Shown in pieces: positions 16,157 through 23,150 of a stretch of DNA of 64,000 nt (position 1 is the stretch's first letter; the number at the start of each line of letters is the position of its first letter). The notes beneath the pieces are model-generated. The model ran no database searches. It saw only the letters and a list, made by a program, of their open reading frames with translations, and was not told the origin of the DNA. A program made the translations under genes and the position numbers. Location of the stretch: NCBI GenBank assembly GCA_040902845.1, contig JBBDWM010000034.1:62001-126000 (forward strand), in the 5' to 3' direction. This DNA is from JALYNX01 sp040902845. Its GTDB lineage: Bacteria > Actinomycetota > Acidimicrobiia > Spongiisociales > ZC4RG35.

Positions 16157-17080
16157 ATGCCACCTGCCAACAGGAAGAATCCGCAAAGGGCTCACTCGTC
16201 GGACTCTCAGTATTCGCTCATGGAGTTCATGCGTGACTTCCCCGACGACGAAGCCTGCCTCAACTGGTTGTGGAACACCCGATACGCCATCGACGGTGAC
16301 AAGGCTTACTGTCCGAAGGACGCCGAGAAAACAGTGTTCAAGCGTTATCAGACGGGCCAGCAGCGTCAGTCGTGGACCTGCACCAAGTGCGGCCATCATC
16401 TGCATCCAACCGCAGGGACCATCTTCCACAAGTCGTCAACCTCGCTCCACCTTTGGTTCTACGCCATGTACCTGATGTCGAGTACCCGATGCGGGATCTC
16501 CGCCAAACAACTCGAACGCGAGCTCGGAGTGACGTATAAGACGGCGTGGCGCATGTTCCACCTGATCCGCCACGAACTGATGGATCAGGACGACGACCAG
16601 TTGACCGGCGATGTCGAGATGGACGAAACCTATGTGGGCGGATACCGGAAGGCGAACAAAGGTCGCCGTCCCGGTCCCAAATCAACCGTGTTCGGAATGG
16701 TCGAGCGCGGTGGCCGCGTCTCAGCCCATGTAGTCGAGGACGACACGATGCTGTCCCTCTACCCGCACATCGGCAAGACGGTCGCCACTGGTACGAGTGT
16801 CTTCACCGACGAGCACAAGACGTACATGAACATGCCCAAAGCACGATTCGACCACCAGTCTGTCAACCACTCCGAAGGGGTGTTCGTGAGTGGAGATGTC
16901 CACACGCAGACCATCGAGAACTTCTGGATGCTCGTCAAGAACGGGATCAGAGGCGTCTACCACTCCGTGTCAGGAAAGCACCTGCAGGGCTACCTGAACG
17001 AGTACGTGTGGCGTTACAACCACCGCGACGACGACGCTGCCATGTTCCTGCAGTTGATCCTCAGTGCTGCGAGGCCGTAA
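16157..17080 (+). CDS. IS1595-family (ISXO2-like) transposase
   Basis: A 307-residue transposase. The N-terminus has a zinc ribbon (YCPKDAE ... WTCTKCGHHLHPTAGTIFHKS, about residues 54-96). The ISXO2-like catalytic core starts near residue 150: EMDETYVGGY (first Asp), VFTDEHKTY (second Asp), and TIENFWMLVKNGIRGVYHSV with the family's IxNxW/KxGIxG pattern before HLQGYLNEYVWRYNHR. No frameshift or stop is seen, so the element may still be active. It reads from a promoter partly embedded in the left terminal repeat. Confidence 0.93.
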   Translation: MPPANRKNPQRAHSSDSQYSLMEFMRDFPDDEACLNWLWNTRYAIDGDKAYCPKDAEKTVFKRYQTGQQRQSWTCTKCGHHLHPTAGTIFHKSSTSLHLWFYAMYLMSSTRCGISAKQLERELGVTYKTAWRMFHLIRHELMDQDDDQLTGDVEMDETYVGGYRKANKGRRPGPKSTVFGMVERGGRVSAHVVEDDTMLSLYPHIGKTVATGTSVFTDEHKTYMNMPKARFDHQSVNHSEGVFVSGDVHTQTIENFWMLVKNGIRGVYHSVSGKHLQGYLNEYVWRYNHRDDDAAMFLQLILSAARP

Positions 17081-17143
17081 GCCGTGACTACAAACCCCAG
17101 GTTCCAGCCGTCATCCTCCGCTGAGTGTTCGTAGCATCTGTAA

Positions 17144-17728
17144 GTGGCTGATCCTGCAACGACCGCAGCGTTCATCTCGGCTGGCGCCAACGTCTTCCTT
17201 GCTCTCGTAGTCATCTATGAAGTCCGGGTTGCAAAGGAGGCGGTGGGGAGTCAACTGACCGCGGCCCGCACCGAGTCCAAACACGACCACGACAGACGCA
17301 AGAAGCAAGCGACGATGGACTATTACCGAGTGGTGATGGAGGACATCCAACCGAGTCGTGACCAGATCACAGAAATGTTTGGGACTGGCGAGATTCCAAA
17401 GCCAACAGCGGATCGTTTTCATCAAGCCGCGACCCAGGAAGGGGGCGAACCCCAGGACAACGAGATCGGGTCGGCGATCAGGACTTACCTCAACGGCCTC
17501 GAGAAGCTTGCCGTAGGAACGAATCTCGGTGTGTTTGATGAGGACGTGTTACGGCGGCTCGCCAAGTACAGATTCATCAACGCGTTGTCTCAGTTTCGCT
17601 ACTACCTCGCTGAAGCCTGCAACACCGACCAAACCAAGGATGTGTACAAGGAGTTCAAGGAGATGGCGCACCGATGGGCGACACCAGATCCGAACGTAGG
17701 TGGCCCCGGTGCGATAGATCCCTTTTAG
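17144..17728 (+). CDS. DUF4760-like membrane-anchored protein, IS passenger
   Basis: A 194-residue protein with one N-terminal transmembrane helix (about 9-27, ISAGANVFLALVVIYEVRVA), a charged helical stretch (ESKHDHDRRKKQATMDYYRV), and a helical cytoplasmic domain ending in PNVGGPGAIDPF. The pattern of a single helix followed by RRxATxDYYR and FINALSQFRYYLAE resembles DUF4760, whose role is unknown. The start is probably GTG at 17144, with no clear ribosome site. It lies inside the IS element directly after the transposase, and its codon usage is less GC-biased than the host genes. Confidence 0.65.
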   Translation: MADPATTAAFISAGANVFLALVVIYEVRVAKEAVGSQLTAARTESKHDHDRRKKQATMDYYRVVMEDIQPSRDQITEMFGTGEIPKPTADRFHQAATQEGGEPQDNEIGSAIRTYLNGLEKLAVGTNLGVFDEDVLRRLAKYRFINALSQFRYYLAEACNTDQTKDVYKEFKEMAHRWATPDPNVGGPGAIDPF

Positions 17729-17791
17729 TCATGGACGTGTGAGGGCTCAAGGAATAGGGTATGAACTGCCGATTGTTAAAGTCGGTACAGC

Positions 17792-17829
17792 AAGGAGGTC
17801 AATCAATGGTGCGCGAAGAGGACATCTAG
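17792..17829 (+). promoter_or_regulatory. Seven-codon leader-like ORF with a perfect ribosome site, ahead of a terminator
   Basis: AAGGAGG (17792-17798) is followed 7 nt later by ATG at 17806 and an ORF encoding MVREEDI with a TAG at 17827-17829. A strong intrinsic terminator starts 25 bp downstream. The strong ribosome site on a 7-codon frame looks like a leader peptide or the relic of a lost gene. It lies in the spacer between two passenger genes. Confidence 0.35.
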
Positions 17830-17842
17830 AAGACAGTCAGAC

Positions 17843-18025
17843 TTAGCCAGAATCGGGGCCACGAGGCCCCTTTTCTGGTTCGGACGCCTGATCCCTTCTG
17901 GCAATCTTCTCGAAGTCGCGCATGATCTGAGACTTCGCCGGAACTGGAATCTCAATCGGCTCAGGAATCTCCTTGCCCTTCTTCCGCGGCCGGGGCTGTG
18001 TCTTCTGCGTAGCTTCGTCACCCAT
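17843..18025 (-). CDS. Small basic protein, possible IS passenger
   Basis: A 60-residue frame, MGDEATQKTQPRPRKKGKEI followed by PEPIEIPVPAKSQIMRDFEKIARRD. The basic N-terminus and EIPVP ... FEKIA pattern resemble small uncharacterised actinobacterial proteins, which is the only reason to call it. Its ATG (18025) overlaps the ATG (18024) of the opposite-strand HNH-like gene, and its 3-prime end overlaps a terminator hairpin, which may simply encode the GPRGPDSG tail. A TACCCT box lies 8 nt upstream. A chance frame is the alternative. Confidence 0.4.
   Translation of the reverse strand: MGDEATQKTQPRPRKKGKEIPEPIEIPVPAKSQIMRDFEKIARRDQASEPEKGPRGPDSG
17855..17874 (+). terminator. Intrinsic terminator inside the IS element
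   Basis: GGGGCC (17855-17860), loop ACGA, GGCCCC (17865-17870) and then TTTT form a standard rightward terminator. It closes the transposase-DUF4760 transcript and insulates the following passenger gene. Confidence 0.75.
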
Positions 18026-18713
18026 GACTTCTCAGGGTAGCGGTCGGTCTTGTCTGTTTTGCGGTGCTCGCCCGGTGACCAACGAACACATCTTCCCTGA
18101 CTGGCTCTCTGAATGGTTCCAAACTGAGGGTGTAACACAGTTCAGCTTCAAAACATCTCTCTGGGGTGACCGAACCACATCGAGGATGGACTTCCAAGTG
18201 AAGCGTTTCTGTGAGACCTGCAACGGTGTGTGGATGGGAGAGATGGAGACCGCCGTCAAGCCGCTACTGACCACGATGATCAGAAACACGAATCAGCGAA
18301 GCATCCTCCCGACCGGACAGATCCATCTCGCCCGATGGGGCTTCAAGACCATGCTCACACTGATGGCCGCAGCACCACAAGACCGGATACCCCCACTGGA
18401 CGTTTACCGGGGTTTTCGCCGCTGGCAGACTCCACCAACCATTGTGTGGATCGGATACGCGCCAGACGATCTGTCTGTCCGGTTTAGCGCCACGACAATG
18501 ACAGCCGACGACACAGGGGCCGAGATTCACCAAGCACTGCTACTCGTCGGTCACTTCTTTATCGGCGCGATGTATGCCAGTGATCCGAGCGTCGGCATCC
18601 AGGTCAACTTCAACCCAGAGTCGTATGTGAACATCTGGCCTGTCCGTAGCCCGGTGCTCTGGCCACCAGCCACACACATAGACGCGGACAGGCTCTTCGC
18701 CCAGTTGTCCTAG
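18024..18713 (+). CDS. HNH-nuclease-like zinc protein, IS passenger
   Basis: A 229-residue protein beginning with a zinc/HNH-like module: CLFCGARPVTNEHIFPDWLS (Cys pair, then NEHxxPxWL), and a second Cys pair in RFCETCNGVWMGEMETAV. This CxxC ... EH(I/V)xPxWL ... CxxCNxxWM arrangement is common in uncharacterised bacterial HNH-type proteins. The classical catalytic HNH spacing is not complete, so nuclease activity is inference. The C-terminal half (GFKTMLTLMAAAPQDRIPPL onward) is not recognised. ATG at 18024 is preferred; TAGCTT lies 8 nt upstream, and no ribosome site is visible. Upstream frame extension would overlap the small basic protein. Confidence 0.7.
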   Translation: MTSQGSGRSCLFCGARPVTNEHIFPDWLSEWFQTEGVTQFSFKTSLWGDRTTSRMDFQVKRFCETCNGVWMGEMETAVKPLLTTMIRNTNQRSILPTGQIHLARWGFKTMLTLMAAAPQDRIPPLDVYRGFRRWQTPPTIVWIGYAPDDLSVRFSATTMTADDTGAEIHQALLLVGHFFIGAMYASDPSVGIQVNFNPESYVNIWPVRSPVLWPPATHIDADRLFAQLS

Positions 18714-18723
18714 TTCCGGCCTG

Positions 18724-19260
18724 TCAAGCACGGGACGGCGACTCGGCCGCGACCAGACACGAGCCTCTAGCGACTCGCACGAGGGGTTCGTCCTTGGCGT
18801 ATCGCACCGACCATTCATAGCCATATCTGCCAGGGACCAACCATTCCGCCGCACCCTGGTTGGTGAACCCATGCGGATACTGATGAAAGAAGGTCATATT
18901 CGTTATGACATCCCCAGCCCGATCCGATACGAGATGCCGTTGCCCGTCTGGACGAATGACGATCAGCTCGACGTAGACCACCGACTGGTCGCGGAGACTG
19001 TGCAGATCGAATGACAGGCTGTCCATCCGACGGTCAACCTCTGATTCCCACCGGGGGGTAGGCCGCCACATCTTCACCACCCCCACCACTCCAACCACAA
19101 CGAACAGACCCGAAGCCCCCACCGCAATCCGAAGCCACAAAGGTTCGACCCGCAACAGCTCGAACATGACCGCAGCCCATACGGCAGCCGCCACCCCAGT
19201 CACCATGGCGCCCCTAAACGACACAACGAACTCCTTGGTGTCTTCCCAGACGTGGCGCAT
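18724..19260 (-). CDS. Two-helix membrane protein, IS passenger
   Basis: A 178-residue protein from ATG 19260 (an in-frame GTG at 19272 would add four residues). Two transmembrane helices, about residues 17-36 (MVTGVAAAVWAAVMFELLRV) and 42-63 (LRIAVGASGLFVVVGVVGVV), precede a soluble domain of about 110 residues with a coiled-coil-like start (ESEVDRRMDSLSFDLHSLRD) and beta-rich remainder. The family is not recognised. It is convergent with the HNH-like gene (10 bp between stops) and transcribed inward from the right terminal repeat. Confidence 0.6.
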   Translation of the reverse strand: MRHVWEDTKEFVVSFRGAMVTGVAAAVWAAVMFELLRVEPLWLRIAVGASGLFVVVGVVGVVKMWRPTPRWESEVDRRMDSLSFDLHSLRDQSVVYVELIVIRPDGQRHLVSDRAGDVITNMTFFHQYPHGFTNQGAAEWLVPGRYGYEWSVRYAKDEPLVRVARGSCLVAAESPSRA

Positions 19261-19288
19261 CAGCAGCACCACACCCAGAGTAGTCTCG

Positions 19289-19312
19289 TTCTACAGTCAA
19301 GGGATAGTTACC
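19289..19312 (-). repeat. Right terminal inverted repeat of the IS element
   Basis: Exact reverse complement of 16110-16133 over 24 bp. The inward TTGACT box is present here too, but no good -10 lies 16-18 bp away. Confidence 0.92.
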
Positions 19313-19320
19313 GATCTTTC
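19313..19320. repeat. Right target-site duplication of the IS element
   Basis: GATCTTTC, identical to 16102-16109. The following 215 bp up to the next gene hold no recognised coding sequence. Confidence 0.9.
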
Positions 19321-19514
19321 TCGCGGTCCGGAGAGCCATCTGAACAGCGGCGTGCCCGACGATCGGTGGATCCTTTCGTTCGACGTTGAAACGGTGTCCA
19401 AGGCCCAGGTTGAGGTTTTGCTCCTCTATGAGGAGATGATGACAGTCGAAGCCGTCCCAGGGCTAGTCGCCATAGGTATGAGGCCTCGTCAGCGGGGGTA
19501 GAGCTTGGAATCCC

Positions 19515-19532
19515 CGATACAAGGAGGTATCG
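19515..19532 (+). promoter_or_regulatory. Hairpin presenting a ribosome site in its loop
   Basis: CGATAC (19515-19520) and GTATCG (19527-19532) can pair around the loop AAGGAG, which is the ribosome site for the ATG at 19536. The stem would hold the site open or limit ribosome access depending on its stability. Confidence 0.4.
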
Positions 19533-19535
19533 CCT

Positions 19536-20477
19536 ATGGGATTCCGCTACCGGATAAGGATGCTGCTCACGACGCTGGCAGTGGCAGTCGTGGTGGCATT
19601 GCCGGGTATCGCCCAGGCCGAGACCGAATCAACGGAAGAGACCACAACCACCACCACCGCACTCGAGGTCGAGGTACCACCGGTAACCCAGGTCACCTCG
19701 GTGCTTCCGGTGCTTGGTTCCGGTCTAACCGTGTCGCTGACCCGGGACGAGACCGGCGTCATCACCGAGGTGGCTCTCGACCCCTCGGGCGCCACGATCG
19801 TCAAGGAGGGTGACCACAAGGTCGTGTTCCTCCTCGCCGATGGCGACACCCAGGTCGTCGTCAAGTCCTACTCCAAAGGCAAGGGTGACGATGGTGAGGC
19901 GACCGCGGGTGGTGTCAAGACCACCGTTACCGCCGATGCCACCGCCGACGTGACCGGGCCCGGGTCCTGGTCCGCCGATGTGTTCGGCACCGGTGTGGTG
20001 ACCATCCCTTATGTCGTGGCTTTCGACGGAAACACCCCCTCGATCACGATCGGTGACATCGTCCTCCCCGACGGCGTCACCGCAGAGATCGGTGAGCCGA
20101 AGATCAAGGCCTCGGACGAGAAGTCGAAATTCCGGATCAAGGTCACATTGATCTCAGGCGAGAACAAAGCCAGGGTGAGCTTCCTCGCCTCGACCCGTCT
20201 CGACGACGACGGTGAGCTCCATGTCAAGCTGGCGGTGACCCTCGACGCCAGGAACCATGTCAGATGTGGTTGGGGTGGTGACGAATGGCGAGGGGACCGC
20301 GACGACCGTAAAGACCGCGACCGCGGCGACGACGATGAAGCAGTTGGCGCCGCGGCTGGTTTCGGGGACCGTGGGGGCTCACGTGACGATGATGGCTGGG
20401 GCCGTGACCGTGAACACCGCCGGGATCATGAGGACGGAGGCGGCGACCGTGGTGAAGATGGCGAGGATCAAGGCTGA
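19536..20477 (+). CDS. Secreted protein with a charged Asp/Arg/Gly tail
   Basis: A 313-residue exported protein. A cleavable signal peptide (about 1-28, ending ALPGIAQA) precedes a Thr/Glu-rich linker and a beta-rich domain to about residue 240. The last 70 or so residues are low complexity and highly charged (EWRGDRDDRKDRDRGDDDEA, DREHRRDHEDGGGDRGEDGE). The tail could bind metal ions or be disordered spacer; it may also reflect a frame change, since neighbouring frames stay open there. No family was recognised. The start is set by AAGGAG at 19521-19526. A lipoprotein gene follows 5 bp after its stop. Confidence 0.65.
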   Translation: MGFRYRIRMLLTTLAVAVVVALPGIAQAETESTEETTTTTTALEVEVPPVTQVTSVLPVLGSGLTVSLTRDETGVITEVALDPSGATIVKEGDHKVVFLLADGDTQVVVKSYSKGKGDDGEATAGGVKTTVTADATADVTGPGSWSADVFGTGVVTIPYVVAFDGNTPSITIGDIVLPDGVTAEIGEPKIKASDEKSKFRIKVTLISGENKARVSFLASTRLDDDGELHVKLAVTLDARNHVRCGWGGDEWRGDRDDRKDRDRGDDDEAVGAAAGFGDRGGSRDDDGWGRDREHRRDHEDGGGDRGEDGEDQG

Positions 20478-20482
20478 GGCGA

Positions 20483-21166
20483 GTGGCTGACCACTCTGGC
20501 TCCCACCAGCCTGTAGGAGGGCCCATCAAATGGGCCCTCCTACCTCTATTGACCCTGGTGGTGGCATGTTCCACCACCGGGGCCGTGATAACCACGGCGA
20601 GCCTGGCCTCCACGACCACCAGCACCACGACGAGCACGACACTCGCCGTCACCACCACCACCCAGGCGATAGACGTCGGCGCGGTCTTCGTTGAGGCTCT
20701 AGCCGCCACTTCCCCCAACTACCGGTTCCAATCGGTGGTGACGATCGGCGACCAGACGGTCACCACGATCCAGGGTGTCGTCGACAGTGAATCGGTGGCA
20801 GCCATCATCACGGCCGGCACTTCAGACGTGGCCTACGTGAGGACAGCCGAAGGCGAATGGGTGACTGGCCCCGACGACGAGTGGTCGGTCCTGGAAGGGG
20901 AGGCTCCGGCGGGAGCCCCCTTGGCCGCTCTCGCCGATGTGAGCGATCTGGCCCTGGAGTCAACAGATAGCGAGCAGTTGGTGATCCTGGCCACACTCGG
21001 ACCCGCTGCCGGCCCGGCCGCCGGGACCCGGGTCGCCATCACCGTCGGCGGAGGCCTGATCACCGAGATCCGTTATCAGACCCAATCGGGCGCCGATATC
21101 GTGGAGGTGACCACCACCGTCACCGAAGTCGGCTCGGCAGGCACTGTGGAGGCGCCTGTGGTCTGA
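20483..21166 (+). CDS. Lipoprotein of unknown function
   Basis: A 227-residue lipoprotein with an unusual hydrophilic N-terminus before the signal core (KWALLPLLTLVVACS; lipobox VVAC, Cys29). A long Ser/Thr linker follows (TTSTTTSTTLAVTTTTQ), then a domain of about 160 residues with alternating strands (YRFQSVVTIGDQTVTTIQGV, EGEWVTGPDDEWSVLEGEAP) reminiscent of mycobacterial LppX/LprG-type lipid-binding lipoproteins; that likeness is only structural pattern. The GTG at 20483 starts 5 bp after the preceding stop. A 14-bp hairpin lies within codons 11-21. Confidence 0.65.
   Translation: MADHSGSHQPVGGPIKWALLPLLTLVVACSTTGAVITTASLASTTTSTTTSTTLAVTTTTQAIDVGAVFVEALAATSPNYRFQSVVTIGDQTVTTIQGVVDSESVAAIITAGTSDVAYVRTAEGEWVTGPDDEWSVLEGEAPAGAPLAALADVSDLALESTDSEQLVILATLGPAAGPAAGTRVAITVGGGLITEIRYQTQSGADIVEVTTTVTEVGSAGTVEAPVV
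20513..20543 (+). terminator. Perfect 14-bp hairpin overlapping the start of a lipoprotein gene
   Basis: GTAGGAGGGCCCAT (20513-20526) and its complement (20530-20543) flank a CAA loop. The hairpin lies 36 bp after the upstream stop but inside the first codons of the next gene. It may end the upstream transcript, act as an attenuator, or slow translation. There is no T tract. Confidence 0.4.
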
Positions 21167-21203
21167 CCTCAAGGTCGATAGGGAGGCCTGATCAGATCCT
21201 CCA

Positions 21204-21238
21204 TTTATCAGTGCAAGAGTCGCTAAGGCTGATAAACT
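21204..21238 (+). promoter_or_regulatory. Promoter/operator of the Fic gene
   Basis: TTTATCAG (21204-21211) and CTGATAAA (21229-21236) form an 8-bp inverted repeat with a 17-bp centre. The right arm overlaps TAAACT (21233-21238), a -10-like box 7 nt before the ATG. This is a good site for a dimeric repressor, possibly the Fic protein itself through its C-terminal winged helix. Confidence 0.5.
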
Positions 21239-21245
21239 CGGCTGT

Positions 21246-22373
21246 ATGTCAAGGCCCCCTTTGATGTGGACTGATCATTTCGGACGTTCCTACGAGTACA
21301 GCACCTATCAGGCTGCCCCGATCGCGGGAGCCCCGATCGAGTTCTCGGCGGACGCAACACTTGCAGTTGCAGAGGCCTCGAGTTCGTTGGGTTCGGTCCC
21401 CGCGCTCCCACTCGCCGGAATTGCATCCGTTCTCTATAGATCTGAGTCGAGCGCCTCATCGTTGATCGAAGGTGTCGCACCAGGACCGCGCAGAATCCTT
21501 GAGGCCGAAATCGCAAGTGATGATGAGGTCAACGATGAGTCGGCACGGCGCGTCGTGACCAATCTCGCAGCTCTGCGAGATGCGATGAGCACGAGTATCC
21601 CGGCAAGCCACGAAGACATCCTCCGCTGGCACAGGTTGCTCATGGTCGGGCATCCGAGAATGGCCCCCGAAACGATTGGGGCCTACCGAACTGAACAGAA
21701 TTGGATCGGAGGAGACGGCTGGGGGCCTCGCAACGGCGAGTTCATCCCTCCCCGTCATCAGGAGGTAGCGGCCCTCATCGACGATCTTGTCGCGTTCTGT
21801 GCCAGAACCGATATCACCTCGGTCGCCCATGCCGCCGTTGCACACGCCCGCTTCGAGGTGATCCATCCGTTTGTGGACGGCAACGGTCGCGTGGGGCGGA
21901 TGTTGCTACAGCAGCTGCTGCAACGCCGCCTCAAGCTTCCCGCGCCGGTTCCGGTCTCGATCCCATGGAGTCGGAACACCGACCGATATGTTCAAGCCCT
22001 TCGCTCCTACCAGGAGGGCGATGTCGACACCTGGCTGCAGTTCGCCTCATTCACTGTGATCGAAGCCGTCGGCTGGATGACCGGGATTTCGGAAAGGATC
22101 TCTGCATTGATTGCGGATTTTCGAGGTCGCATCGATACCAGGGGAGAGTCGGTTACGGCCCGCGTAATTGATGATTTGCCCCATCGTCCGATTCTGGACA
22201 CTCAGTCCGTAGCGGAGCGATACGGGGTGACTCCGCAAACTGCCCACGCTGCTCTCATACGACTTGAGGAGGCCGGAATCGTCAGCGAGTGGGCCTTCGC
22301 CCGAAGGAGGCAAGGTCGGCCTAGAAGAGCTTTCACCGCGACCGAGCTGGTTGATCTCCTGGCCGACAGGTGA
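21246..22373 (+). CDS. Class II Fic-domain protein with C-terminal winged helix
   Basis: A 375-residue protein predicted to transfer AMP, or another nucleotide group, to a protein target. The Fic core motif is HPFVDGNGRVGR (about residues 208-219). An N-terminal autoinhibitory helix motif, SSLIEG (about residue 71), matches the (S/T)xxxE(G/N) motif of class II Fic proteins, whose Glu blocks productive ATP binding. The C-terminus has a helix-turn-helix (LDTQSVAERYGVTPQTAHAA, about 316-335), as in Fic/DUF4172-like regulators. It is monocistronic, with a palindrome over its promoter, so autoregulation is likely. No antitoxin gene is adjacent. Confidence 0.88.
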   Translation: MSRPPLMWTDHFGRSYEYSTYQAAPIAGAPIEFSADATLAVAEASSSLGSVPALPLAGIASVLYRSESSASSLIEGVAPGPRRILEAEIASDDEVNDESARRVVTNLAALRDAMSTSIPASHEDILRWHRLLMVGHPRMAPETIGAYRTEQNWIGGDGWGPRNGEFIPPRHQEVAALIDDLVAFCARTDITSVAHAAVAHARFEVIHPFVDGNGRVGRMLLQQLLQRRLKLPAPVPVSIPWSRNTDRYVQALRSYQEGDVDTWLQFASFTVIEAVGWMTGISERISALIADFRGRIDTRGESVTARVIDDLPHRPILDTQSVAERYGVTPQTAHAALIRLEEAGIVSEWAFARRRQGRPRRAFTATELVDLLADR

Positions 22374-22388
22374 TCGGGATTTGATTGC

Positions 22389-23150
22389 TCAGGTCTTGCT
22401 CCTGAGCAAGATCAGGGGTCCCTCTCGGAACGGGTGGTCGACCACTGCGATCGAATGGGCGTAAACCTCGCTCAACAGGGCGTCGTTGAGCACTTCGGAC
22501 GGCGAGCCGACTGCGACAGTCGATCCCTGCGACATCACCAGGATCCGATTGGCCACCGATACCGCTGCGTTGAGATCGTGGATCACTGCGACCACCGCCT
22601 GCGAGCCACGGGTCATTAGACGGAGCGTCTCCAGGACTCTCTCCTGGTGGGCAATGTCCAGACCAGCGGTCGGCTCATCGAGGAGGAACAGAGCAGTGTC
22701 CTGGGCCAGGATCAGTGCGATCTGGGCCAACTGGGCCTCCCCGGTGGAGAGCGAGGAGAAGACACGATCCGCAAGCACCTCGACACCGGCGGCTCGCATC
22801 GCAGCCTCGACCAATTCGTCGTCGGCCAGGCTGTGGGAGCGCCAGGGATGTCGTCCCATGGTCACCACGTCACGGACGGTGAATGCCATCTCGTTGAGCT
22901 GGCTGGGCGGGAGGTAGGCACGACGTCGTGCCCGCTCCGCCAACGGGAGCTCGCCAAGCGGTTCGCCTTCCAGGAAGACAGTGCCCGAGGTCGGGCTCAG
23001 CTCACCAGCAAGCATCGCCAACAGAGTCGTCTTGCCGGCGCCGTTGGGCCCGACGACCGCGATGAACTCCCCGGCGTACACCTCGAGCGAGGTTTCGGCC
23101 ACCACACTGGTTTCGCCAATCCGATAGGTGATGCGGTCGGCGCTCAGCAT
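22389..23150 (-). CDS. hmuV: Haem/iron ABC transporter ATPase
   Basis: A 253-residue ABC ATPase of the iron-siderophore/haem/cobalamin class. Walker A is GPNGAGKTT, the signature motif is LSTGEAQLAQ (LSTGE in place of the usual LSGGE), and Walker B is TALFLLDEPTAGLD, followed by the H-loop AVIHDLN. It energises import of the substrate delivered by the adjacent permease and binding protein. Its start overlaps the permease stop (TGATG). The overall pattern (YLPPSQLNEMAFTVRDVVTMGRHPW) favours haem import over cobalamin, but the substrate is inferred. Confidence 0.75.
   Translation of the reverse strand: MLSADRITYRIGETSVVAETSLEVYAGEFIAVVGPNGAGKTTLLAMLAGELSPTSGTVFLEGEPLGELPLAERARRRAYLPPSQLNEMAFTVRDVVTMGRHPWRSHSLADDELVEAAMRAAGVEVLADRVFSSLSTGEAQLAQIALILAQDTALFLLDEPTAGLDIAHQERVLETLRLMTRGSQAVVAVIHDLNAAVSVANRILVMSQGSTVAVGSPSEVLNDALLSEVYAHSIAVVDHPFREGPLILLRSKT

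Larger units (their letters stand above)
16110..19312 (+). mobile_element. Complete IS1595-family insertion element with passenger genes
   Basis: A 3203-bp element bounded by exact 24-bp terminal inverted repeats (16110-16133, beginning GGTAACTATCCCTTGACT, and its complement at 19289-19312) and 8-bp direct repeats. It carries an ISXO2-like transposase (16157-17080), then a DUF4760-like membrane protein, a possible small basic protein, a zinc/HNH-like protein and a second membrane protein. Several IS1595 subgroups are known to carry passengers, so this architecture fits the family. Gene density is lower and base composition visibly less GC-rich than the host's, supporting recent transfer. It landed in the intergenic DNA downstream of the deoC operon without breaking a recognised gene. 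Confidence 0.9.

Noticed and set aside
19321..19535. Possible gene fragment in the DNA between the IS element and the next gene
   Set aside because: A short frame is open but has no start with a ribosome site, no homologue recognised and no conservation of composition.
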